In this document: positions 1 through 4,724 of the stretch, piece by piece | How positions within the stretch are numbered: the stretch's first letter is position 1 | Layout of the letters: every line of letters begins with the position of its first letter | NCBI GenBank assembly: GCA_913054525.1 | Contig: CAJXHR010000021.1 | Span: 1-8,465, forward strand | From: an uncultured bacterium | Lineage (GTDB): Bacteria; Patescibacteriota; Minisyncoccia; Spechtbacterales; HO2-43-30 | Direction of reading: 5' to 3' | Length of the DNA: 8,465 nt | Notes under the pieces: model-generated | What the model saw: only the letters and a program-made list of their open reading frames with translations | What the model was told of the DNA's origin: nothing | Databases searched by the model: none | Program-made: the position numbers and the translations under genes

Positions 1-1206
1 GACATAGATTTCTACAAGTTCACCATGGGGCAGCTGGTCTTTCATAGGTCTCCTGAGGTGCCAGTAAAATACGCCTTTAAGAACAGGACATCCGGCGTAC
101 GTCTTACGGACTTTATTGACGAGGCGGAATTGCGCGATGAGCTTGATCATGTTCGAACGCTCCGGTTCACCAATAGTGATTTGCATTACCTACTAGGGAC
201 TGATGAATATGGCGCACGGATGTTTAGCGCGGATTATCTTGCGTTCTTGCGAGAGTTGCGGCTGCCCGATTATTATCTCGAAAAAAATGGCGACGGATAC
301 GTCACGGAGTTTTTTGGAAATTGGGCAGAAGCTATTTACTGGGAGACCATAGCGCTTGCGATAATCAATGAGCTATATTACAGAGCTAAAATGGCTCAAT
401 TGAGTCGTTTCGGGCGCGACAACGTGCTCGCAGTGGGCAAATGCCGGCTTGGCGAAAAGATTAAAGCTCTTCACCGAAATCCTGATATAAGATTTTCTGA
501 TTTCGGCACACGGCGAAGATTTTCGCGGGAATGGCAAGATTATGTAGTAAATGCTCTGAGGGAAGAAGTCCCCGAACAATTTCTCGGCACATCAAACGTG
601 GCGCTGGCTAATAAGTATAGCCTTGTTCCAATGGGTACTTCGGCTCATGAAAGGGATATGGCGACAGCATCAATATTGCAATCAATAGGCGAGGACATAC
701 GAAAAGCACAAAATATAGTTCTTGAGGATTGGTGGGCTGAATATGGCTGGGGATTATCCATCGCCCTTACCGACACTTGGGGTACGGATTTTTTCTTTAG
801 CCAAATGACTCGTGAGCAGGCCCATTCGTGGAAGGGTTTGCGGCAGGATTCGGGGGATCCGTTTGCTTTTGCCGAGAAGGCAATTAGATTTTATAGAGAT
901 AAAGATATTAATCCCAAGGAAAAATTGCTGATTTTTAGCGACGGGCTCGACGTTGATACAATCGTAAAACTCCAAAGCCGTTTCTCCCGAAGAATTAATT
1001 TGGGATTTGGGTGGGGAACCAATCTTACAAACGATCTTTGTTTTAAGCCTTTGTCGTTGGTGGTTAAGCTTGTTGAGGCAAATGGCCAGGGCACTGTGAA
1101 GTTAAGCGACAACCTTGCCAAGGCAACTGGCAGACCGGCCGACATCAGATACTATAAGAGAAAATTGGGCTATACAGGCAATACATTCCAAGAATGTAGA
1201 TACTAA
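1..1206 (+). CDS. pncB: Nicotinate phosphoribosyltransferase, 5' end outside the window
   Basis: Converts nicotinate and PRPP to nicotinate mononucleotide, using ATP, in the Preiss-Handler NAD salvage route; a cytosolic enzyme. The frame is open from base 1: the first codons read DIDFYKFTMGQ, matching the E. coli PncB segment LDTDAYKLHMQQ. The ATG at 25 is therefore internal, and I estimate about 13 residues are missing upstream. Family motifs, numbered from codon 1 of the window: DFGTRRRFSRE at 167-177, FLGTSN, MGTSAHE starting at 211 (the His at 216 corresponds to the phosphorylated catalytic His), GLRQDSGDP at 279-287, FSDGLD, and GFGWGTNLTND followed by KLVEANG. The 401 visible residues plus the missing start match the usual length of about 400. 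No frameshift or lost catalytic motif is visible. A terminator follows directly. The nearby nrtR-type gene suggests NrtR control, but the pncB promoter and any operator are outside the window. Confidence 0.96.
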   Translation, partial: DIDFYKFTMGQLVFHRSPEVPVKYAFKNRTSGVRLTDFIDEAELRDELDHVRTLRFTNSDLHYLLGTDEYGARMFSADYLAFLRELRLPDYYLEKNGDGYVTEFFGNWAEAIYWETIALAIINELYYRAKMAQLSRFGRDNVLAVGKCRLGEKIKALHRNPDIRFSDFGTRRRFSREWQDYVVNALREEVPEQFLGTSNVALANKYSLVPMGTSAHERDMATASILQSIGEDIRKAQNIVLEDWWAEYGWGLSIALTDTWGTDFFFSQMTREQAHSWKGLRQDSGDPFAFAEKAIRFYRDKDINPKEKLLIFSDGLDVDTIVKLQSRFSRRINLGFGWGTNLTNDLCFKPLSLVVKLVEANGQGTVKLSDNLAKATGRPADIRYYKRKLGYTGNTFQECRY

Positions 1207-1225
1207 GCCGTCCAATTTGGACGGC
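1207..1225 (+). repeat. Perfect 9-bp inverted repeat after pncB
   Basis: GCCGTCCAA and TTGGACGGC flank a single T immediately after the pncB stop codon. In RNA this forms a stable hairpin with an AAUUU-type loop. It has no T-run of its own and lies four bases before the terminator stem, so it is probably a 3'-end-stabilising or terminator-assisting hairpin. As DNA it could also be a palindromic protein site. Confidence 0.6.
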
Positions 1226-1228
1226 GCG

Positions 1229-1258
1229 CCCCGAGTCTTATGTGGTTCGGGGTTTTTT
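1229..1258 (+). terminator. Rho-independent terminator of pncB
   Basis: CCCCGA (1229-1234) pairs with TCGGGG (1247-1252) across a 12-base loop and is followed directly by six T (1253-1258). This is a standard intrinsic terminator and separates pncB from the VOC gene. Confidence 0.87.
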
Positions 1259-1259
1259 C

Positions 1260-1288
1260 TTCCCAAAAATTTGTTTTCTTGCTATAAC
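1260..1288 (+). promoter_or_regulatory. Extended -10 promoter for the VOC gene
   Basis: The -10 element TATAAC (1283-1288) is preceded by TGC, giving an extended -10 (TGnTATAAC). A weak -35, TTCCCA (1260-1265, four of six consensus bases), sits 17 bases upstream. Predicted transcription start is near 1295, leaving a leader of about 35 bases with an SD. The sigma factor in this window keeps the His and Glu used for TG recognition (PVHxxE), consistent with this promoter type. Confidence 0.6.
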
Positions 1289-1329
1289 AAATATCGGAGT
1301 TCTTTAGATAAAAATTGACCGGAGGCATT

Positions 1330-1977
1330 ATGGAGAATCCGCAAAGTTGGCATGGAGAGGGCGCAAATCAGCCATGGCTTGAAACAGTTGATCATATTAC
1401 CTACGTTGTCAGGCCGGACACTATAAAAAAGTGGGGCTGGTGGTATATCGATGCACTGGGCGGGAAGCTAACTCTTCGCAGTGACGATGTTGATCCGAAA
1501 GGCAAGAGTAGTATGATGCTCTGGACCATTGACTTTGGAAAGTTTTCTATCGCGCTGGTCGCAGGGATAGATAGAGAAGAAAAATCCCACGTGACCGTTT
1601 TTGAAGAAACGCACGGAGATCGCACCGTGCAGCATGTCGCGTATCGTCCACGGGAAGAGAGGTTTGAGGAGTTTTTGGAGCATACCAAAAAGCACGGCAT
1701 GAAGCTGCAGAGCGCTCCCTTTAGCCGGGAAGAAGGGGATTATAGTGTAAGGCAGGTATTTGCGAATCCCTCGCACGTGGAATCAAATCCCGGTAAGGTT
1801 GGATTTGACGAATTTGAAGCACGGGCCGGCGAGCATTCACGGACTACCTTCAGTCATAAAACAGGCACTGATCTTTATAGGATGGCGCAGGCGCTTATGA
1901 ATAAGGACAAGCGCAGGCCTATGCTTGACTGGTCTTTTATGCCGGAGGGCTGGGAGCCGCCGGAAGTCAAAAGCTAG
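1330..1977 (+). CDS. VOC-superfamily metalloprotein, resembles one half of 4-hydroxyphenylpyruvate dioxygenase
   Basis: A 215-residue protein. The ATG at 1330 is preferred because GGAGG lies at 1321-1325; a TTG at 1315 would lie upstream of that SD. Two vicinal-oxygen-chelate modules can be read. VDHITYVV carries His22, VQHVAY carries His102, and FDEFEAR carries Glu161, aligning with the FFEIIQR segment that supplies the third metal ligand in HPPD-type dioxygenases. The 2-His-1-Glu metal site therefore looks intact. HPPD is about 350 residues with an extra N-terminal domain pair, so this corresponds to the catalytic half only, plus a short Trp/Pro-rich tail (residues ~195-215). The substrate cannot be told: dioxygenase, epimerase, lyase and resistance functions all occur in this fold. 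It sits between pncB and an nrtR-type gene but has its own promoter and terminator, so a NAD role is not demonstrated. Confidence 0.85.
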   Translation: MENPQSWHGEGANQPWLETVDHITYVVRPDTIKKWGWWYIDALGGKLTLRSDDVDPKGKSSMMLWTIDFGKFSIALVAGIDREEKSHVTVFEETHGDRTVQHVAYRPREERFEEFLEHTKKHGMKLQSAPFSREEGDYSVRQVFANPSHVESNPGKVGFDEFEARAGEHSRTTFSHKTGTDLYRMAQALMNKDKRRPMLDWSFMPEGWEPPEVKS

Positions 1978-1996
1978 GGAAATCCCCTGGCTTTTT
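1971..1996 (+). terminator. Rho-independent terminator overlapping the VOC stop codon
   Basis: Bases 1971-1979 pair with 1985-1993 (AAGCTAGGG with CCCTGGCTT-type pairing, one T-G wobble), loop of five, with a T-run at 1992-1996. The TAG stop (1975-1977) lies inside the 5' arm, so the terminator is partly coded by the end of the gene. Confidence 0.72.
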
Positions 1997-2009
1997 ATTA
2001 AAGTTATAT

Positions 2010-2015
2010 TATAAT
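2010..2015 (+). promoter_or_regulatory. Consensus -10 element of a leaderless nrtR promoter
   Basis: A perfect TATAAT ends six bases before the ATG at 2022. With the usual seven-base distance the transcript would begin at the A of the start codon. No SD-like purine run precedes the ATG. The -35 region (around 1987-1993, inside the preceding terminator) is poor, the best match being TGGCTT. Confidence 0.65.
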
Positions 2016-2021
2016 GTCTAA

Positions 2022-2714
2022 ATGACACAAATAGCTCAAAGCATCAGGGTAGCCGTGGATATAGTGATTTTCACAGTGCAGGATAATGCTCTGAAAGTTA
2101 TTTTAATCCGGATGAAGAAAAAGCCATTTACCGGCATATGGGCATTTCCGGGCGGGCTTATCGATTCCGAGGAATCTCTTGACGCCGCTAGCAAACGCGA
2201 GTTGCGGGAAAAGACCGGAGTGCGAAGTCCGTATCTTGAGCAGCTGTATGCATTTTCCGATCCTAAACGTGATCCGAATGGCCGGGTGATTTCTATCGCG
2301 TATTTCGCTCTTATAAATAGTGGCCCGATTTCGTCAAAGGGGACGGATGGCGGAATAAAACTTATCACTACCACAAAATATTCCGACATCGGATGGTTTG
2401 ATGTTCTCAAATTGCCAAAATTAGCGTATGACCATAAGAATATAGCGAAATATGCCCTTCAGCGTTTGCGGTGGAAGCTTGAATATACGAATATAGCGTA
2501 TAGCTTGCTTCCGTCGCGCTTTACCCTTTCGGAATTAAGGAGAGTTTACGAGATAATACTGGATAGGCCCCTGGATCGACGTAATTTTCAGCGCAAGATT
2601 CTATCGCTGAAAATGCTCCGCAGGACACCGAAAAAGCAGGTGGGCAGGCATCGCCCAGCACGACTTTATGAATTCAAGGTAAGAAAACCCGTGATAATAG
2701 AGGGAGTTTCGTGA
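2022..2714 (+). CDS. nrtR: NrtR-type Nudix-domain transcriptional regulator
   Basis: A 230-residue protein with an N-terminal Nudix domain (about 8-140) and a C-terminal winged-helix domain (about 150-225, containing FTLSELRRVYEIIL, PLDRRNFQRKIL and RPARLYEF). This architecture and these motifs are those of NrtR, a repressor of NAD-synthesis genes that binds ADP-ribose or related ligands through the Nudix fold. The Nudix box spans 45-67: Gly45, Glu51, Arg59-Glu60, Glu63, Gly66. The position corresponding to MutT Glu57, a metal ligand, is Lys64, so hydrolysis is probably lost or weak. pncB, a classical NrtR target, lies two genes upstream, supporting the call. The start is the ATG six bases after a TATAAT, which implies a leaderless mRNA. 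The alternative is an active ADP-ribose pyrophosphatase of the same architecture; the Lys argues against that. Ends with TGA. Confidence 0.85.
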   Translation: MTQIAQSIRVAVDIVIFTVQDNALKVILIRMKKKPFTGIWAFPGGLIDSEESLDAASKRELREKTGVRSPYLEQLYAFSDPKRDPNGRVISIAYFALINSGPISSKGTDGGIKLITTTKYSDIGWFDVLKLPKLAYDHKNIAKYALQRLRWKLEYTNIAYSLLPSRFTLSELRRVYEIILDRPLDRRNFQRKILSLKMLRRTPKKQVGRHRPARLYEFKVRKPVIIEGVS

Positions 2715-2748
2715 CAAAATTTAAGTTTTGAGATTGTCTCTGTAGAGT

Positions 2749-2788
2749 CAAAATAAACGACTAAGACTATGTTTATCCGTTTATTTTG
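2749..2788. repeat. 11-bp perfect inverted repeat downstream of nrtR
   Basis: CAAAATAAACG (2749-2759) is exactly complementary to CGTTTATTTTG (2778-2788) with an 18-base loop. The 3' arm is T-rich (TTTATTTT), so it may serve as an AT-rich terminator of nrtR. Nested inside are ATAAAC (2753-2758) with GTTTAT (2771-2776), and a direct repeat of GTTTAT at 2779-2784, which would also suit a protein-binding site. Which role applies cannot be decided by reading. Confidence 0.5.
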
Positions 2789-2798
2789 CCAAGAACGC

Positions 2799-2830
2799 TT
2801 GACAAAATTTTCGCATTCGGGCATTACAAT
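2799..2830 (+). promoter_or_regulatory. Candidate promoter upstream of the structured leader
   Basis: A perfect -35 TTGACA (2799-2804) and a -10-like TACAAT (2825-2830). The spacer is 20 bases, longer than the usual 16-18, so strength is uncertain. Predicted start is about 2837. It would drive the folded segment 2884-2974 and, on read-through, the zinc-finger-like gene at 3009. Confidence 0.45.
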
Positions 2831-2883
2831 AGTAATAACAATGCCTTCGAAAAAAGAATGGCGCAGGCGCAGGGCTTGGGAAT

Positions 2884-2934
2884 GGGTATTCCGCTCACAC
2901 ATATATTTGGTTAAGTTATTTGAGCGGGGAACCC
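2884..2934 (+). promoter_or_regulatory. Long leader hairpin that excludes the downstream terminator (candidate antiterminator)
   Basis: Bases 2884-2897 pair with 2921-2934 over 14 positions: eleven Watson-Crick pairs, two T-G wobbles and one A-A mismatch (2888/2930), closing a 23-base loop. The 3' arm contains GAACCC (2929-2934), which is also the 5' arm of the U-tailed hairpin at 2929-2970, so the two cannot form together. This is the geometry of an attenuator, or of a small RNA with alternative folds. No known riboswitch was recognised. Confidence 0.5.
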
Positions 2935-2974
2935 AAGTGCTCTTGGGGGGTACCGAGCGCACCTGGGTTCTTTT
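2929..2974 (+). terminator. Intrinsic terminator ahead of the zinc-finger-like gene
   Basis: GAACCCA (2929-2935) pairs with TGGGTTC (2964-2970). After one mismatch the stem continues GTG/CAC (2937-2939 with 2960-2962) and CTC/GAG (2940-2942 with 2955-2957) across a two-base bulge, with a 12-base loop. TTTT (2971-2974) follows. It lies 34 bases before the next start codon, so it either ends a small RNA starting near 2837 or attenuates the gene at 3009. A third option inside it is CCCAAG/CTTGGG (2932-2937 with 2942-2947). Confidence 0.62.
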
Positions 2975-3008
2975 ATAAAACCGGAAATAAAAAGAAGGAA
3001 GGCAAAAA

Positions 3009-3317
3009 ATGGCCGATCATCAAATTTTTGCTCCCACTGGTTTCTCCATAGGTGACGCTGCCGCTGCTAAGGTCGTGCCCAATGCGAAGTATGTCGACGG
3101 GAGGTACTGCGAGCTACATTTCCAACGAGGCAAGCAGGTGCGGCTTAGCATCTATAATTCTCATACTGTCTGCAACAGCTGTCTGGAGTTCCTGACAGAG
3201 GAAGCGGAGAGGAAGAGCAATGAATCTGCGGGACGTGATATGGGCCCTGCGGCCACCTTCACTGAACTCGCGTTAAAGGAATTGCTCGAGGAGCCGCCTG
3301 GCGGAGGAGCTGCCTAG
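3009..3317 (+). CDS. Small CxxH/CxxC zinc-finger-like protein, unknown function
   Basis: A 102-residue protein that I do not recognise. The start is well supported: GAAGGAAGG (2994-3002) precedes the ATG by six bases. Cys34-x2-His37 (YCELH) and Cys55-x2-Cys58 (VCNSC) are 17 residues apart and could bind one zinc ion in a ribbon-like finger covering about residues 28-60. The preceding stretch (IGDAAAAKVVPNAKYVDGRY) is slightly hydrophobic but is not a signal peptide. The C-terminal third is a probable helix (AATFTELALKELLEE), ending in a Pro/Gly/Ala tail. There are no transmembrane segments. The gene follows an attenuator-like leader and precedes a sigma factor gene, so a regulatory or nucleic-acid-binding role is conceivable but is inference only. 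Confidence 0.75.
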   Translation: MADHQIFAPTGFSIGDAAAAKVVPNAKYVDGRYCELHFQRGKQVRLSIYNSHTVCNSCLEFLTEEAERKSNESAGRDMGPAATFTELALKELLEEPPGGGAA

Positions 3318-3402
3318 TTCCGGGACTAGGTTATCAACGCCCGGAGGCCGTACATCCGGCCTGGTAAGGAGTGGCTTCGCCGCCTTACCGAAGCGAACTA
3401 GG
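3313..3402 (+). ncRNA. Candidate structured RNA element: three hairpins closed by an 8-bp stem
   Basis: CCTAGTTC (3313-3320) is perfectly complementary to GAACTAGG (3395-3402). Inside lie CGGG/CCCG (3321-3324 with 3340-3343), AGGCCG/CGGCCT (3345-3350 with 3357-3362), and GGTAAGG/CCTTACC (3363-3369 with 3383-3389) capped by a TGGC/GCCG extension. The result is a compact four-way-junction fold of about 90 bases. The 5' arm can also pair locally with ACTAGG (3325-3330), giving a switch-like alternative. The closing stem includes the TAG stop of the gene at 3009-3317. It is not a tRNA: no T-loop, anticodon arm or CCA geometry. It could be a 3'-UTR element, a leader for the sigma gene, or a mobile-repeat remnant. 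Confidence 0.4.
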
Positions 3403-3413
3403 GAAAATATAAA
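3385..3413 (+). promoter_or_regulatory. Weak candidate promoter for the sigma factor gene
   Basis: TATAAA (3408-3413) with TTACCG (3385-3390, three of six consensus bases) 17 bases upstream. It would start near 3420 and give a leader of about 108 bases containing the palindrome at 3434-3451. An alternative nearer the gene is TTGTAA with TATCAC, also at 17-base spacing (about 3468-3496). Neither is strong. Confidence 0.25.
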
Positions 3414-3433
3414 TAATCCCCAACGCGCAGATT

Positions 3434-3451
3434 GGCAGACAAATGTCTGCC
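3434..3451. promoter_or_regulatory. Palindrome GGCAGACA-AA-TGTCTGCC in the sigma gene leader
   Basis: Two perfectly complementary 8-base arms separated by AA, about 77 bases before the sigma factor start. As DNA it looks like a dimeric repressor or activator site. As RNA it gives a strong hairpin, followed by TTCTTC rather than a proper T-run, so it is a poor terminator. No matching known operator was recognised. Confidence 0.45.
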
Positions 3452-3513
3452 TTCTTCGGCAAGTCAATTGTAATTTTGAATAGCCAGTTCTATCACAAAC
3501 TATGAATACATCC

Positions 3514-3519
3514 TGGAGG
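3514..3519 (+). promoter_or_regulatory. Ribosome binding site deciding the sigma factor start
   Basis: TGGAGG lies eight bases before the ATG at 3528. An in-frame GTG at 3519 overlaps the SD itself and is not a plausible start. Confidence 0.8.
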
Positions 3520-3527
3520 TGCAAGTT

Positions 3528-4688
3528 ATGCAAGGGAAGCGAAGCGGCGAAGATATTTATGGGATTTCCGATTTAGTTGGCACTGAGTATACCGATAAAA
3601 AAATAGACGAGATCGCGCACGATGATTTTGTTGGCTTTGCCGAGGTACCGGACGAAGAAGAACCAGTCGAAGAAGAATTGCGCCAAATCGCGGAATACGA
3701 AGGAAAAGCAGACAAAACCGACGAAATTGACATTGATCTTATTGCGAATCCGGTCAGTGCTTATCTTGTCGAGATTAGCCGGTATCCTCTGATGACACGC
3801 AAGGACGAAAGATCGTTGGGAAAACGAAGGGAGCTCGCTGAGACCATAACGCACCTATTTGACAAGTGGCAGGGGGAAGGTTTTGAGGCCTCGCCCGCGC
3901 TCATTGCCCGCTGGACCATGTTAAGGAAAGAAGCAAAAGCACACGAGGTACGTCCACTAATGATAGAGCACAATCTGCGCCTGGTCGTAAGTATAGCCAA
4001 AAAATACGCGCCGCGATGCTCCTCACTGTCTTTATTGGATTTGATTCAGGAAGGAAACATTGGCCTAATGAGGGCGGAAGGAAAGTTTTACTATGCCAAG
4101 GGTTATAAGTTTTCAACATATGCGACTTGGTGGATACGCCAAGCCATCACGCGTTCGATTGCCGATCGGGAAAGAATCATTCGCGTCCCTGTGCATGCGG
4201 TAGAAAAAATAAACAAACTTAATATAACTCAAAGACGGCTTACGGTTGAATTGACGCACGAACCTTCTCCTGAAGAATTGGCCCAGGAAATGAAGTTAAC
4301 CCTTGAGGCGGTAGAAAATTTGCAACTGGCGGCAAGAGAAACCTATTCACTCGATGAAGCTATTGCGCCGAGCAAGAGGGGAGAAGATTTTGCTGATTTA
4401 AATCCGCTTGGCTATTTCATTGCTGATGATCAAGAGTCCCGTCCTGAAAATCTGGCTATTACCGGGAATATGAAGGATATGCTTCGAGATGCGCTGGATA
4501 CGCTTAGACCTCGCGATGCCAGGGTATTATCTTTGAGATATGGCCTGGACGATGATAAACCCAGAACCCTTCAAGAAATCGGGAATGAATTCGGCATAAC
4601 AAGAGAAAGGGCCAGGCAAATCGTGAATAGCGCCTTGAAGAAGTTACGGCATCCAAAATACTCAAGGCAGCTTAGAGATTTTCTCTAG
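3528..4688 (+). CDS. rpoD: RNA polymerase sigma-70 family factor, SigA/RpoD type
   Basis: A 386-residue sigma factor that directs core RNA polymerase to promoters. An acidic N-terminus (about 1-73, DEEEPVEEE) stands where region 1.1 would be but does not look like a full one. Region 1.2 starts at Asn74 ([15 protein letters not shown]). Region 2 runs from about 145 ([44 protein letters not shown]); the Gln and Thr equivalent to E. coli Q437/T440 and the WW pair are intact. [11 protein letters not shown] keeps the His and Glu that read the extended -10. Region 3 follows, then region 4 (about 315-386) with the helix-turn-helix [20 protein letters not shown] and a canonical KLRHP...LRDFL end. Departures from E. 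coli: ADQART reads ADRERI, and ERIRQIE reads ERARQIV. With all regions present it is probably the housekeeping factor; a group 2 paralogue is the alternative, since the rest of the genome is not visible. Confidence 0.92.
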   Translation: MQGKRSGEDIYGISDLVGTEYTDKKIDEIAHDDFVGFAEVPDEEEPVEEELRQIAEYEGKADKTDEIDIDLIANPVSAYLVEISRYPLMTRKDERSLGKRRELAETITHLFDKWQGEGFEASPALIARWTMLRKEAKAHEVRPLMIEHNLRLVVSIAKKYAPRCSSLSLLDLIQEGNIGLMRAEGKFYYAKGYKFSTYATWWIRQAITRSIADRERIIRVPVHAVEKINKLNITQRRLTVELTHEPSPEELAQEMKLTLEAVENLQLAARETYSLDEAIAPSKRGEDFADLNPLGYFIADDQESRPENLAITGNMKDMLRDALDTLRPRDARVLSLRYGLDDDKPRTLQEIGNEFGITRERARQIVNSALKKLRHPKYSRQLRDFL

Positions 4689-4691
4689 AAC

Positions 4692-4724
4692 AAACCCGCT
4701 TTTCTAAGCGGGTTTTATTTTTTT
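4692..4724. terminator. Bidirectional terminator between the sigma gene and cysS
   Basis: AAACCCGCTT (4692-4701) pairs perfectly with AAGCGGGTTT (4706-4715) across the loop TTCT. On the + strand a long T-rich tail follows (TTTT, A, then seven T up to 4724). Read leftward, the same stem ends in GGGTTTGTTC, a weaker tail, and would serve cysS, whose TAA stop (4717-4715) overlaps the hairpin. One hairpin thus serves both convergent genes. Confidence 0.9.

Noticed and set aside
25..27. ATG at 25 as the pncB start
   Set aside because: Codons before it encode a conserved part of the PncB N-terminus (DIDFYKFT), so the gene continues upstream of the window.
2945..2962. GGGGGGTACCGAGCGC resembles the T-box motif GGGTGGTACCGCG
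   Set aside because: The UGGN that pairs with the tRNA end is not preserved, no Stem I or specifier loop was found in the short leader, and the downstream gene is not amino-acid related.
2841..2978. A 45-codon Arg/Trp-rich reading frame (MPSKKEWRRRR...) that could be a leader peptide or Trp attenuator
   Set aside because: No SD, composition typical of translated structured RNA, and the frame runs through the terminator stem; the Trp codons are scattered, not clustered ahead of a hairpin, and the next gene is not a tryptophan gene.
3313..3402. Integron attC site or tRNA
   Set aside because: No RYYYAAC/GTTRRRY core sites in the right orientation, and no tRNA anticodon or T arm.
3444..3506. 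Short reading frame MSAFFGKSIVILNSQFYHKL in the sigma gene leader
   Set aside because: No SD, only 20 codons, and its start lies in the palindrome arm.
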